Positions 34,966 to 47,830 of a DNA stretch of 64,000 bases are shown here, piece by piece. Position numbers and translations under genes: made by a program. This DNA comes from Ochotona curzoniae (Eukaryota; Chordata; Mammalia; Lagomorpha; Ochotonidae), in the NCBI RefSeq assembly GCF_017591425.1, contig NW_024467119.1, forward strand, positions 77,988,894 to 78,052,893, given 5' to 3'. The notes under the pieces are model-generated. The model had not been told where the DNA came from, did not search any database, and worked only from the letters and a program-made list of their open reading frames with translations. Within the stretch, counting starts at the first letter, position 1, and each line of letters starts with the position of its first letter.

Positions 34966-37900
34966 TGAAAAACAAGGTTTGAGAAATACTTGGAAAAAAA
35001 AAACTATGGCAGCTCAGGAAACAACTTTGAGCATATATGACATTTAAACTATATAATTTGCTACTAGTAAGTTCTTTGTGGACTTGCATTCTGTGATCGG
35101 AAAGAATTGTGTGTTGAATTTTTACAGTCTATAAGAATAATCTATAATCTTATGCATTATTGCTTTTATTTTTCTACATTGTTTCTTTTTCTCAATGGAA
35201 TAGAGGACAAAATGCTAAGAAGGTGGCCCCCAAGGTAATAATTTCTTCAAATAGACTGCTGCTTTGTGACGCTTCATGGACCTTACTCTTTATTCTTCAC
35301 CTGTCCCTTTCAAGATCTGAACATGAAATGGTGTCTGCTTTTAGAGCCAGAACAGAAGTGGACTTGAGCAGAACCAGTTGGAAATGGCACATTTCCATCT
35401 CTGCTTCCCATTAGTTAACAGTTCAGAGCTTCTTACTACTCTCACCCTCCACAAATAAGTTACTTCACATTTTTTTTTAAGGCTAAGAAAATGTCAGCTC
35501 TGAAATAGAGTAATGGTGATAGATGAGGAAAAGCCAGTGAGTTTAGCAATCTTTTTCATCTTGGAGGGGATGAGGAAAAATGGAGCCATTTAGATTGATT
35601 AATCAAGTCAAATATCTTCCCACGCTAATGAAAAGATAGATAATATTGTGTAGCTCTTATGAGTTCCAAATAGCCTGAGCCTTTTAAAGAAGTAGAGAGG
35701 ATCTTTACTTTTGATATGTGTAGCTGAATCTCATTCCTTTGCTCTGTTCATCTTCACTCTTCTGATCTATGTCTTGTCGCAGACTAAGCAATGGAGAAAA
35801 ATAAAGCCTTTGAGAGACGAAAAGTTGTAAAGTATTAGCTCTGATTAGTCTTATAAATACCTTGCTAAATTGATGTTTGTTAGCAGTTAAAATTATGTCT
35901 GTCTTCTCAGCTTTAAAATAGCCCTAAACTTGACAGAAGTGAACAAAAGTTGTGCTACTTAAAACAGAGGGTATTGACTTAGGTTTCTATCACATTCTAA
36001 AAGTGGTTGAACTTGTGGAAAGGTTAACAGCTCCCTAATTGCATACATGCTCATTGATAAGTCTGATTTTTACTGTAGTTGAAACCAATATGCCTGGAAA
36101 CATTATTGCATATCATATTCATTACTCTGAAGTCATGTTTTTGGTAGCTCCTGCTTTATCATGTTTAATGCAAGTGTCAGAGAATCCCTGGAGCTCAGGA
36201 GTAGAGCTGGCATAGAACAACTGGTGCAGGTGCATACTGCATGATGTACGGCTGTTATTTTCACATAAAAAGAAATGACTTGGTAAAGACCTGTAGTCCC
36301 ATGGAGGTCGATAGGCAAGGACTGGCTCAAATGGAAAGACAGAGTTATTAAGTAGTAAACAAAGACAAGATTAAAAAAAACCATAATTTTGTTGTGGTTA
36401 TTTTGTACATTAAGTGGAATTTGGGTTAAGGCATGTAAATCCTGTCCTGTGTGATGAAAAATGTTGTTTAGTAACTTGGTTTTTTGCATAGTACTACTTT
36501 AAATCAGCATTCCAAAGGATTTGAAACTATGGGGTTTCCTCAGGTGAAGTTCTTGAAATAATTAGGTCCTAACCAAGTAGCATAATCAAGTACCTATTAA
36601 TACATGCGTGTATATAAAATCTAGAACTCCATAGGAAGATAGAATTTAAGTTGATCAGACAGAAATGCTTGTGTGTTTCATGGGAGATTATCACTGTTTC
36701 ACTTAAAAGTCCAGTAAATGGTTCATGTAGATCTTTCATTATGAAAGGGTTTGAATGTGACTATTTGAAATTCAGATTCATTGCCAGAGAGGTGCCATCA
36801 TTGGGGACAGGGAATAGGGGTGAGACTTTCTAATACTTCTTGATGAAAAAGGTGCTATATATTAATCTTGGTTATCCTAACACTCATATTAGTAGGTCAT
36901 ATGGCTTTCAAGCTGTGTTAAATTTAGCCACATTGATTAGATGATAATTTGAATACCATTATTCCCCCTGTGTATTTTTTAATCTCTTTTTAGAATTGTG
37001 GTAATTTACATGTAGATCTATATGTTATTCAAGCTCATGATTTGTGTATACATCATTTCTACTAGCCTGCATTTTGAAAGTTTGTAGGTCAGCAAATGCC
37101 TAGCTATAATCACGAAGTCTTAAACAATTGCTGTTTCTGATCTCCAGTAGTTTTCTTAACTAACAAGTATAGGCTTTATTGCATGTTAAACTTTATTAAA
37201 TGGTCTTTTCAGCCTGACGAAGCGACCTTATTTTCTAAAGGAAGTATTACAAATTGTATTTCACTTGCTTTCACTATCTTTTCTATTGGGATCCCTCTAG
37301 CCCTATTAATTGAATGTTCCCTTCCTAACTGAATCTCTGAGACTGAGGGAATGGGGCTGAAAATCTGGAGAAGGGAAGTCTGAGGCAGGGTTGAGAGTAT
37401 AAGACAATGTCATCATAGGCCTGAGCCAGGCCTGGGGTCATCACAGGAATAAGCAGTCTGGAATCGGGACCTCCCCAGGGCTGGAAGGCCGGATTGGGTG
37501 AGCAGGTGACACTAGGCAAAGATAGGAACCCAGGGAACAGAAAGAGTGGAGTTTGAAGGGTGTGGTGGGAGAAGAAGACGTTAAACGCAAAACTAAAAAA
37601 GAGAGTAGATCCTAACAGAATCAGTCTGTAGAATTGGAAAGAATGATGATACTGCCTGAGCAGCAAATCGGACTCATCAGGATAGAAGTTCTTTGACACT
37701 TCAGTGCAAACTGTGCTGTAGCCAAGAAGTTTCTTAAAACATTGCTTGCCAAAGTGGGAACCAGTGGGCCCTACAGCCAACTTGTAAAAACCACACCCTG
37801 GGTGTATCTGCCTGCAAGGGAAAAGGAGGTCTCCTGGGAGGGGCCTGAGTGCTGAGTAGAGAGGTTAGGGATATGTGACCATACAGGCAGAGTCAGCACC

Positions 37901-38596
37901 TTGCAGGGCATTGTTTGTTCTGTGACTCAAGAAGCCTTGGTTTGAACACACCCTTCTTCCAGGCAGTGAACCCACTGGGCCAAGGCTGGATGTGTGTGAA
38001 GGGGTCCTTCTAGGTCTGCTCCATTGCAGAAAATCAACAGACCTTTTACAGGTGTGGGTTATTATGACTGTCTACTGTGTTTCTCCGTCCAGTGATCCAG
38101 ACGGCAGTGTTAAGGAGCTTTAAGGAGAGTAAAAAGTTGCTTCACTTTAAAAGCTGTTTAAGTAGTTTGCATTCTGCAGGAAAATCTCAATTCTCTTTAG
38201 GTGTTTTTTTTTTTTTTTTCTTTCCTCTTTACAGCACAAAAGTAGGCCACAGCCAAAGAAATGTACTGGAGTAAGTCAGATGAATTAAGATTAATTCTTG
38301 ACAAAAACATAAGTTGTGATGGTGTAAAGATTTTTGCTGTGTATTACACATCCATCTAGACATTGTTATATTTGCATGCATTACAATGTAAATATATATG
38401 CCTGTTTATATATGTATGTTTTTAGGAATTTCTAAAAATCAAGGGCTTTTCAGTTATTTTTAACTGAATAGATCATTTTTTAACGCATTAGTGCAAAATT
38501 ATTCTTTCTACTCTTTATTTTTGGTCAATTTATAGGAAATGATGAATTAACTTCAAAATATAAACTGGATCTCTTGACTTGTATCCATTTATGAAT

Positions 38597-38934
38597 GTAT
38601 TTACTTTTTTAAGATTTATTTTATTTTTATTGGAAAGTAAGATATACAGAGAGGAGGAGAGATAGAGGAAGATCTGTCTGAGCCTTCACTCCCCAAGCAG
38701 CTGCAATGCCTTGAGCTGAGCCAATTCAAAGCAGGGGCTTTCTCCAGGTCTCCCACATGGGTGCAGGGTCCCAAGGTTTTGGGCTGTCCTCCACTGCTTT
38801 CCTAGGCCACAAGCAGGGAGCTGGATGGGAGGCAAGGCTGCTGGGATTAGAACCGGTGCCCATGTGGGTTCCTGGTGTGTTCGAGGCAAGGACTTTAGCC
38901 ATTAGCCTACTGTGCTGGGCCCAAAGTACTTACT
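38597..38934 (-). repeat. C-type SINE, well preserved
   Basis: Reversed copy from ttaagatttattttattttt to ctactgtgctgggcccaaag. Flanks gtatttactttttt (38597) and gtacttactttttt (38927) look like the target-site duplication with one change. Confidence 0.92.
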
Positions 38935-39236
38935 TTTTTTTTTTTATTGTCATTTTATGATACAGTTCCATAGGCCCTGGAATTTTCCTTATCCCCTCTC
39001 CAATTCCCTTCCCCCTCCCTGAGTTCCCCTATATCATTACTAAATTATAGTTCTTCATACACAGTCATATGTCCATCATTGTGGGCAGGGACAGTAGCCA
39101 GGTTCAGCATCCTATTAAGAAGATATAGTAAACAGTTTAATTGGGAGTCCATCTTTGTCTGGAAATAGAGATGCATACTGCATTGTATCCTCACATCTGG
39201 ATATGATAGTCTCCATTACAAATTTACTGTAGAAAA
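38935..39236 (-). repeat. Lagomorph L1 3' end, reverse orientation
   Basis: It begins with poly(T), followed by ttatgatacagttccatagg and a pyrimidine-rich ccttccccctccctgagttc. The minus strand therefore reads as a purine-rich tract followed by cctatggaactgtatcataa and poly(A), the same layout as the ends at 25.7, 47.6 and 56.2 kb. The 5' side is truncated. Confidence 0.7.
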
Positions 39237-39508
39237 TTGTTTTTATTAGGGAGTTAGAAAGAGGTAGCAAGAGAGCATGAGTGCCCATACCATGCCTTGG
39301 TTCATTCTATAAGTGCCTGAGACGGCAGTGACTGGGCTGGAGCCCAAGCCAGGAGTTAGGAGTACAGTCTAGGTCTCCCATGTGAATGGCACACCTGAGT
39401 GATCAGTGCTACCTGCCAGGATCAGTGCTGGTAGGAAGCTGGAGTCAAGAATAGAAATCGAACCTAGACATTCCATTGTGGATGTGACTATCTCAACTTC
39501 TAGACTAC
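39237..39508 (-). repeat. Old C-type SINE
   Basis: Reversed copy with ttgtttttattagggagtta tail, aagccaggagttaggagtac body and ctatctcaacttctagacta head. The L1 end at 38935 abuts it. Confidence 0.75.
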
Positions 39509-39557
39509 ATATTTGCTTCAGTATATTTTCTTTTTAACTTACACAATTTATACATTT

Positions 39558-39873
39558 GGAGCCCAGCATGGTAGCATAGTGGCCAAGATCCTCACCTTGA
39601 ACATGCCGGGATCCCATATGGGTGCCAGTTCATATCCCAGCTGCTCCACTTCCCTTTCAGTTCCCTGCTTGTGGCCTGGCCATGCAGTGGAAGACGGCCC
39701 AAAGCCCTGAATCCCTGAACCTGCGTGGGAGACACAGAAGAAGCTCCTGGCTCCTGGCTTTGAATCAGCTCAGCTCTGGCTGTTGTGGCCACTTGGGGAG
39801 TGAACTGATGGATGGGAGATCTTTCTCTCTTTATCTCCTCTCTATAAATGTGCCTTTCTAATTAAAAAAAAAG
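39558..39873 (+). repeat. C-type SINE
   Basis: Forward copy with gagcccagcatggtagcata head, gggatcccatatgggtgcca, and tail tgcctttctaattaaaaaaa. Moderately young. Confidence 0.92.
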
Positions 39874-41689
39874 TATACATCATATGCAACTATATTCATT
39901 TAGTGTTTATTTTTCATGGTTGTAGTATAAAACATTTTTATTATAGCTCTTTCACTCATTACTATTTTTGGCACTATGTTTATTTTTCAGTATTGGAAAA
40001 TAATATTGAAGTGAACATTTTTAAAAACAAGTTTTTGAATTGTTTCCTTGGGGGCATTTTCTGTAAAGTCAGATTAAGGATTCAAAGGGTAGGGACAGTT
40101 TTGTAATTTCTGTTATACGATGCGAGATTGTCTTACAGACAGATTGAGCCAATTTGCCCTACTATTATCAATGTGTAAGGCACAGTCCTGGTTTTCAATA
40201 GTTTGGACAGTCTGAGCACACATGAGAAGTGTAATTACATTTTTACCCGGAGGCTTAGCTATAGAGATAGCTGTCATAAGTAAACTCAGTATGTGGACTT
40301 TGAAATTACAGAAGTGATCAAGTGGGTAGTAGGTCTGTTCTTCAAAGCGTGAAGCCTCCAAGTGAGGGATTTTAGAGGCTGGAGATTGTGTGGTGTTGAG
40401 GTGGTAGCTTCTCTAGGGCCAGCATGGTACCGTGATTGCAGCCTGTGGGATGTTGTCTAGGCTCAGAGCAGAGGGAAGTGGGACAAGTCCTCCGGGTTTC
40501 TATCACTGAGGAGGTCAGCTGCCTGTGAGGAATACCGAAGGGCTCCCTGGAGCTGTGGGGTGGTCTGCATACCCTGCAGGCAGGTATGCAGTGGAAGACA
40601 CATCCAGGGAACCACACCATGGTCTGCCCGGGGGCCCTGTGTGCCTTGGTAGCTGGTAACAGAAGGCTTTATTCATTGAAAGTGTCAGCACAGAGGTGTA
40701 GAGGTGGCACAACATTATTGACTTTATAATGGAAGTTGATGGAGAGTATAGATTTATAGAAATGCATTCATTCTGTCAAGATGTAGTTGCCCAATCTATA
40801 AAGATTCTTTTCCCACGCTTCTGACAAGAGAGTAACTTAGACCACTCCCTGGAAAGTATATTTTCCTCGTTGTTCAGGTAGTATGCTGACATAGCATTGA
40901 ACGTTTACCAGCTTCCCCAATGACTTTGCAGAAATTCTGTGACCTAAATACAGAACACGCATCATAGAACTGGGCTGAGAACTGGTAGTGCAAAACACAC
41001 ACCTCTGTGCTGTTCAGAAAGACAAAAAGGAACAAAGAGAAGCCATTAGTAGGGTGTTTAAAAACTGTTTTAAACTGTGTTAAAAAACTGTCGTGTGTGT
41101 ACAATTGAGGGAGTGAAAAATATGGGCATTCACTGTGGAAATTCCAAGTCATAAAGTTAAATGAATTTTAGTTGAGATACAATATTGTTTTAATGTCCAA
41201 GTTCCAACATAGAAATAACTATTCGTGATTAAAAGGCAGGGAGGATTCAGATTCTGGCTGTGGTAAGGAATGGACACAACAGATCAGGGATATGACATGA
41301 CTTAATTTGACATTTATTTATGTTTATGATTAATTGTTTATATGTGGTTCGCATTAGAAATGTGCCATCTTCATTATTTATTTATTTATTTATAATGAAA
41401 TAATACATAGTGATCATCACTATTCCCAAAATCTAAGCTTTGAGGATTTATTTTAAAATAAATTAGCAATTTATTACAAATAATTATCTCTGAATTTTTT
41501 CAGCTGAAAGAAATATAGCAGTCAAACCCTGAACTTTGTAGGTTTAGTATAGTCTTTCTGTTTGGGTTGGTTATGCTACTTACAGATCTTTTGTTCTTCA
41601 GTTTTCTTTCGTTCTTCCTATTGCGGTGTGCGTGCTTGAAAAGGTGGCTCATCTGAGGAGAGCATGGAAGGATATCACTTGGTCAGAGT

Positions 41690-41978
41690 AACAGCGGGTA
41701 TTGTGGCTTGGTGGATTATTCCTTATCAATGTGACTGTGGGAGTCCCAAATCCTCTGCCTCTGATCCAGTTTCCTGTTTATGTGCCTGGGAAGGCAGCGG
41801 ATAGATGATGACCTATGTGCTTGGGTTCCTGCCGCTCAGCTGGGAAACCTAGAAGGAGGCTTGAGCTCTCCTAGCTGTGGTCTTGCTGAGTCCTGGCTGT
41901 TGTGGGCATTCGGGGTATGAACCTGATGGGAGATCCCTTTCTCTGCTTTTCCTTCAAATAAGTCCATTTTTTTCTTTT
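41690..41978 (+). repeat. Old C-type SINE
   Basis: Forward copy with agcgggtattgtggcttggt head, cctgggaaggcagcggatag and a tail ccttcaaataagtccatttt. Diverged. Confidence 0.75.
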
Positions 41979-42374
41979 GAAGAAATGCATGTGAGTCATT
42001 GTGTAACTCTGCTGAAATCTCCAGAATAACTCTGTAGCAGAATATGAAAAGTCGTGTTTTCCTTTTATTTTTTTTTAATGCACTTTAACATTTTAGGAGC
42101 ATATTGACAGTGGAGAAAAGATTTAAGGACTTGTCATCACTTTAATAACGATTGTTTTTTTCAGTTTCCTTTCACTGTTTTCATGTTTATTTTTTGACAT
42201 AGGTGATAATTATAGATCCAACAAACAGGCTGCTTTTCTTTTCTCATCTAACATACCATGTGTAATTTGTCATGTTGCTCCGTAGTCTTTGTAATGCTAG
42301 TCTAAGGAGTGTATGTGACAATTTGCATAATCATACCATTTTGTTTGAGATTTAGGCTGACATATTTTGTAGCT

Positions 42375-42680
42375 GTTTTAAATTACTTATTTATTTGAGG
42401 GAAGTAGGGAAGGAGAGAGAGATAGAGAAGGAAATCTCTTATCCACTGGTTCACTTCATAAATGCCTGCAATAGTTAGTGTTAGGCCAGGCCAAAACCAG
42501 GAATCTGGAACTCAGTCTGAGACTCTGGTGTGGGCCACTTGAGCCGCCATTGCAGCCGTGCGGAGTATGCATTAGCAGGATGCTGGAGTTGAGTTTGAAG
42601 CTGGGGATTGATTCTAGGGATTCTGATAGAGCATGTCCGCATCCCATGTGACATCTTAAATGCTGTACCAGTCTGATTTC
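42375..42680 (-). repeat. C-type SINE just upstream of coding exon 2
   Basis: Reversed copy from tttaaattacttatttattt to cttaaatgctgtaccagtct. It ends about 200 bases before the exon's splice acceptor. Confidence 0.85.
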
Positions 42681-42886
42681 TGTAACAAGTTTATGTCTTG
42701 TAATATCTTCTTTCTGTAGTTTAGCCCTTTCATCTTAACTTTTATGAGAGAAGGAGAGAGACAGTGCTCACATATATCTTGTGGGCAGTGGTTCCTGTAT
42801 TTCTTGAGGTTTTGTGAAAGACTGGGATGTGCTTCTGTAACTGTGATAAACATCAGAGAGATGACCAATGTTTTGTGTGGTTTCAG

Positions 42887-43513
42887 GTTCTAAAAATCTT
42901 AGAGAAGCATGACCCCTTGAAGAACACCCAGGCAAAATATGGATCCATCCCTTCTGACGAGGCCAGCGCGGTGCAGAACTATGTAGAGCACATGCTGTTC
43001 CTGCTCATTGAAGAGCAAGCCAGGGATGCTGCCATGGGGCCAATTCTGGAATTTGTGGTGTCCGAGAACATCATGGAGAAACTCTTCCTTTGGAGCTTGA
43101 GACGGGAGTTCACTGACGAGACTAAAATTGAGCAGCTGAAGATGTACGAGATGTTGGTGACGCAGTCCCGCCAGCCCCTGCTGCACCACAAGCCCGTTCT
43201 GAAGCCCCTGATGATGCTGCTGAGCTCTTGCTCGGGAACGACCACCCCAGCTGTGGAGGGGAAGCTGGTGGTCCTGCTCAATCAGCTGTGTTCCATCCTT
43301 GCCAAAGATCCTTCCATCCTGGAGCTCTTCTTCCACACCAGTGAGGACCAGGGAGCTGCCAACTTCCTCATCTTTTCCCTTCTGATTCCCTTCATTCATC
43401 GAGAAGGGACAGTGGGCCAGCAGGCTCGGGATGCCTTGCTATTCATCATGTCTCTCTCTGCTGAAAACACCATGGTGGCCCATCACATTGTGGAGAATAC
43501 ATACTTTTGTCCA
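42887..43513 (+). CDS. FHIP1A: FHIP1A coding exon 2, residues 36-244
   Basis: This is the large coding exon, 627 bases and 209 codons, between tttcag (42881-42886) and cca|gtaagt. It opens with VLKILEKHDPLKNTQAKYGS, contains YVEHMLFLLIEEQARDAAMG and ELFFHTSEDQGAANFLIFSL, and ends VENTYFCP. All are FHIP1A sequence; FHIP1B differs strongly here. It encodes the start of the RAI16/FHIP-type helical domain (alpha-helical, hydrophobic, no signal peptide). Codon use is GC-richer than the surrounding intron, as expected for a conserved exon. No frameshift or stop is seen. The frame stays open 44 codons past the donor to a TGA at 43643, giving an apparent single 272-residue frame from 42827 to 43645. 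The strong gtaagt donor and the match continuing at 54357 show that the tail is intron. Confidence 0.97.
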
Positions 43514-43721
43514 GTAAGTCCTCTCCTTGGTGTACTCCCCATCCTCTTGTGCTTATTTCCTTTTTTATTAACAAGTTGTACTTGGTGTTTCGTACGGAGA
43601 GTTTACAGGACATCTTTTGAAGGGAGCAAAGGAATGGAAAATTGAGATGCTATTTGGGCAAAGAAGGCCACTCAAATTAAGCCAATAGAGAAGACTAGAT
43701 GTGTTGATCATTTCTTGACTC

Positions 43722-43996
43722 CTTTTATTTACTTAATAACTTATGTTTTAAGTCTAGAGAGACAAAAAGAGATAAGACAAATGTTGCATTTCCTGGTTGA
43801 CCTCCCTTATGGCTGAGGAATCAGGAATTCAGTCCAGTTCTTCCTTAGGCGTTGCAGGGACTCAACTGCCTGTTGTCTCTCCCAGGCTGCAGGTTAGTAA
43901 GAAGCTGGAATTGGGAGTGGAACTGAGACTCAAACCCAGGCATTCTCATTCAGGATGCCAGTGCCCCAAGTGTCACCTTCATGCCTAGATTGGCAC
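43722..43996 (-). repeat. Old C-type SINE just downstream of coding exon 2
   Basis: Reversed copy: tttttatttacttaataact tail, aggaatcaggaattcagtcc body, and a cttcatgcctagattggcac head. Confidence 0.78.
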
Positions 43997-44249
43997 CCCC
44001 CCCGCCTCTTTTCTAGTTTCATTGGGTTAGAAAGGATTTCAGGTTTTTTTTTCCTACACACACATCCTGAGTGGTAAAATTTGTAGTATCTAAATTCCTA
44101 GCTTCTCAGATTGATTTTACTGCAACAAATCAAAACATGTGTTAAGACCTCTAACAGGTGGTTGCACAAATTAATTAGTTGTTCAGGAAGATAATGCCAG
44201 TCTGTTGTAAATCCAAAGCATTGATTTAATTTTCAATAAGAAAAACTAA

Positions 44250-44572
44250 AGGTCAGTGTTGTGGCTTAGTGGGTTAAGCTGCTGAGTACATCACTGGCTT
44301 CCCACATGGATCCCAGCTTCAGACCTGGCTGCTCTACTTCTGATCTAGTTCTTTGCCAGTGCACCTGGGAAAGCAGTGGAGGATGGCCCAAGCGTTCTGG
44401 CCTCTGCACTCATGGAAGACCCAAACACGTTCCTGGCTCCTGACTTTAATCTGGCACAGCCTTGGCCATTGTGACTGTTTGTGGGGGGAATGAGCCAGTG
44501 GACAGGGAAGATCTCTGTCCCTCCTTCTTCTATATATTCAGTTTTTCCAATAAAAGAATAATTACATAAACA
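44250..44572 (+). repeat. C-type SINE
   Basis: Forward copy: ggtcagtgttgtggcttagt head, cctgggaaagcagtggagga body, tail cagtttttccaataaaagaa. Confidence 0.9.
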
Positions 44573-44979
44573 TTTAAGAGAAACATTTCTTTTTCAGTTT
44601 CAGAGCAAGGAATACTTTGCTGTTAATGTTTCTTAGCTGTTGATTTGGTGAGAAGTGCAAGATTCTCAAAGTTCCAGAAAGTAATAGGAGCCATCTGGGA
44701 CCTTTAAAATGTCTTGCTTGGGATTTTATGATTTGGTGTTTGTATCATTATTGGAAGAGTGTTTTAAATGACTTAAAGAAATATATGTTCTCTTGGTTTA
44801 TCAGTTGTATTAGACAGTAGCGATTTATGCATCTCCATTTCTATTTTCTGTTCTTTTAATCACTCTTCATAAACTATATTGCCTTGAATGTGAGACCCTT
44901 AATGACCAGGCAAGTTGCCATAGATTAGATTCATTGTTAAGTAGCACTATTTGAAGCAGTTTTTAAAGTTGTTTGTTTT

Positions 44980-45312
44980 AAAATTTATGTATTCTTTTTT
45001 GAAAATCAGAATTAGAGGGAGAGACAACAGAAGTCTTCTAGCCACTGATTCATTCCCCAAATGGTTGACCAACACTGAACCTGGGGCCAGGAGCCAGGAG
45101 CTTCCTGTGCATTCTCATACCCTCTTTTTCCTTCCCCCTGCACAATGCAGTTGGCAGGGACCCAAGCAGATGGGCCATTTCCCACTTTACACAGGCTTTC
45201 TGCAAGGCACTGGATTGAGAGTGGAGCAGCAGGATATGAGCTGACACTCAGATGAGGAGTCAGAGTCCCAGGCAAATGGCTTTACTTACTGTGTCACAGT
45301 CCTGGTCATTTA
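44980..45312 (-). repeat. C-type SINE
   Basis: Reversed copy: aaaatttatgtattcttttt tail, gattcattccccaaatggtt, ggccaggagccaggagcttc, and head tactgtgtcacagtcctggt. Confidence 0.85.
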
Positions 45313-45369
45313 GTGAGTTTTATGACCAAAGGAAGTGCACTCTCTAGAGAGAACTTAGAAATCTAAGGG

Positions 45370-46110
45370 GCAGGCAGTAGAGTGGGGCTTCAGCTGGCCT
45401 TTCGTGTGCAGGGTTCAGGCTGACAACCCCAAACTGTAGGGATGGGGAGCAAAATAAACTCTGATCCATTGCTGTTGGCAATGCAAAGTGATACAGACAC
45501 TTGGGAAACAGTTTGGCAGTTTTCTACACAGTTTCACTGTATAAGCCAGCGTTTGTACTCCTTCATATTTACTCCTAGGACTTGAAAACTTAAAGCCCAC
45601 ACAAAAATCTGCCCACAGATGTTTATAGCAGCTTTATTCATAACTGGCAAAACTTGAAAGCAGCCAAGCTGTCCCTCAGTAGGTGAATAAATAAACCATG
45701 GTACAGCTGGACAGTGTTATTCAGTTAAAATAAAATGGGCTCTCCAGCCATGAAGACATGGGGCTGTCTGAAATTCATATTACTAAATGAAACCAGTCAC
45801 TATGAAAAGACTACAGACTGTGTAATTCCAACTGTATGATATTCTGGAAAAGAAGTTTCTATAGATGCAGCAATGAGTTTCTCCTAGTGATTAGATTGAG
45901 GGAGAAGAATCAGGAGCAGAAGCACAGAGGAACTTTCGGGAAGTGACGATACTCTGCATGATACTCTAATGGTGGATGCATATCACTACCTTTGTCCACT
46001 GTGTAGAGTGTACGATGGAGTGAACCCCAATGTGAACTGTGGACCCCGGCTGACTGTGATGTGTCACTCTAACTTTATCAGTTGTAACAAGTTGTAACAA
46101 CTCTGGGAAG
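45370..46110 (+). repeat. Old L1 (L1M-type) 3' UTR
   Basis: The order is that of an old L1 3' end: cattgctgttggcaatgcaa, tgggaaacagtttggcagtt, tactcctaggacttgaaaac, agatgtttatagcagcttta, ttcataactggcaaaacttg, then an ataaaccatggtacagctgg block, a tcatattactaaatgaaacc block, and gtgtaattccaactgtatga. No coding capacity remains. Confidence 0.85.
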
Positions 46111-46819
46111 GACATTTTGGTAAGGAAGGAATCTCAGCTTGAGCAGGGGTAAGGAAATGAAGGGCCGTCTGTGTCCTTGCCTCTTAACTTTGCTGTGAAA
46201 CCTCAGGTGCTCTAAGAAATAAGTCTTTTATTTCATAAAGCATCTCTTTGAGTGTGCAATACAATGTTTGGTTCTTGGCTTATTTGAATTGATTTGGGTG
46301 CTTCTGCCTTTTAAAGGAGAGCAGGTGTTCAAAAAAAATCATCAAAATATTTAAGTAGTTTACTTCATAGGTATGAAAAGAGGTGATTTGAAAAGGCAGC
46401 TTATAAAGATGCCATTTCTAAAAAGCATCACATCACAGAGTTTCTTGAAATAAATCTTAAGAGATACATGAGAAGTTTTTTATGGAGAAAGTTGTAAAAT
46501 CTTCATAAAAGAAGATATAAATAAATAGAAAACTCTAGATGGGACACTCTTGCAAATTATTTCATAAAGTTAATGCAATTTATGTTGTAAAACTTTTTAC
46601 TAGGAAAAAAGCAAAATACATAAACTTTACAAGAACTCTAAAAATGTACTACATATTTATGTTCTGCCTGAATTCAAAATTGTTAGTATTTTGCCATTCT
46701 TTTTTTCTCTGTGCTTTTTGTTTTTGTTCTCCTTTGCATTTAAGTTATAGAATTGAATAATATGTAATTCCTGAAAATGAGGACATGTTCCTACTTGGCG
46801 GCATTATTACATCTAAGAA

Positions 46820-47045
46820 AAATTTACGGTAATTTCTTCATGTGATTTAATATCCAGTTTCCCCATTATGCCCACAAACGCTTTTGTAATTGTCTCTCAA
46901 CCCTCAAATTAGGGTCCAGTACCAGGTATGCATTTATCTGTCATCTCTTTGATTTTTCCTAGTTTATGACAGCTGGTCACTTTTCTTTCTAATAACATTA
47001 ATTGTCTTTAAGCACTTATTATTTAACATTTTTCTGTATTAATTT
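46820..47045 (-). repeat. Old L1 fragment, reverse orientation
   Basis: aatatccagtttccccatta, then gggtccagtaccaggtatgc, tttatctgtcatctctttga and gacagctggtcacttttctt follow the reversed L1M 3' UTR order. Confidence 0.5.
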
Positions 47046-47049
47046 CCCT

Positions 47050-47288
47050 TTATTTTAAAGAGAGAGCTCTTATTTACTGGTTTGCTTCCCAAATGCCCTT
47101 AACACCTGGGTTGGGCTGGGCTGAAGTTGAAACTTCATCCTGGTGTCGTAAACTCATGGTAGGGACCCAAGTAAGCAATCATCTGTAGTCTCCCAGCATG
47201 TACTTTGGCAGGAAGGTGGATCCTAAGCAGGGGAGTCAGAGAATTTAATGCTGGACTTAAACCCTTGGCCAAATACCCACCCCACATT
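47050..47288 (-). repeat. Old C-type SINE
   Basis: Reversed copy with ttattttaaagagagagctc tail, gcttcccaaatgcccttaac body, and a decayed head near ccaaatacccaccccac. Confidence 0.72.
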
Positions 47289-47561
47289 GACTTTTTAAGA
47301 GATGGATCATTGTCTTACAGAACGTTCTACATTCTGAGTTTGTTTGGTTATTTCTTTTATGATTTGATTTGTATATTTCCCCTGCATTTCCTGCATGTTA
47401 GAGTTAGGTCTACATGTTCAGTTTAAGTTTGAGTTAGATATTTATTTCAGAATGACTTCACAGGGAATGCTGCACACTTCCTGCTGCACCATATCAGGCC
47501 TGTTAGGTGGTTCTGTGGCTGGTGATCACGTGAGTGAAATAGTGACTACTAGCTCTCTCTT

Positions 47562-47591
47562 TTGTGTATGTGTGTGTGTTTGTGTGTGTTT
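47562..47591. repeat. (TG)n microsatellite, short
   Basis: Imperfect TG run with a tttgtg interruption. Confidence 0.85.
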
Positions 47592-47622
47592 AATAGTTGC
47601 TGATTTTAAAGAATCTGTTTAA

Positions 47623-47830
47623 AAATTAATTTATTTTATGATTCACTTCCAAAGGCTCTGGGACTTCCCCTTCCCTCCTCCTGCCACTGATTTTTCTAAT
47701 ATTGCAATTATACAGTCCCTCAAAAAGCAGTTATAAGTCTCTTGTTCTACCATTTAAGTGTATCCTGACATTGTAGGTAGGTACAGTTGTCCCTTTATAA
47801 ATATCAGGTGTAGTTTGTGAGATATTAATG
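47623..47830 (-). repeat. Lagomorph L1 3' end, reverse orientation
   Basis: T-rich start, then tttatgattcacttccaaag, gctctgggacttccccttcc, and a pyrimidine-rich stretch, with atacagtccctcaaaaagca further in. Same layout as the 38.9 kb end but a different subfamily by sequence. Confidence 0.6.

Larger units (their letters stand above)
30342..42886 (+). other. FHIP1A: FHIP1A intron after coding exon 1
   Basis: This phase 0 intron runs from gtaatg to tttcag. It holds a MIR, SINEs, a TG microsatellite, an L2 relic and an L1 3' end, listed separately. In the unlisted stretches 30946-31454, 32141-33116, 33456-33915, 34966-38596, 39874-41689 and 41981-42379 I see no gene, RNA gene or clear repeat beyond short A/T runs. 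A short head-like piece resembling a + strand SINE at 40417-40440 is too small to call. Confidence 0.9.

Noticed and set aside
37325..37780. 151-residue open frame on the minus strand
   Set aside because: No recognised domain, no splice or polyadenylation context, and ordinary intron composition; not enough to call a gene.
40405..40640. Forward SINE head-like phrase (gggccagcatggtaccgtga)
   Set aside because: Only about 25 bases resemble the SINE and the body does not follow.
42899..43399. Antisense 166-residue open frame across coding exon 2
   Set aside because: It is the shadow of the FHIP1A exon on the other strand; the sense frame matches a known protein and has proper splice sites.
42827..43645. 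Single-exon 272-residue gene
   Set aside because: The first 20 and last 44 codons are intron; splice sites and protein homology bound the real exon at 42887-43513.
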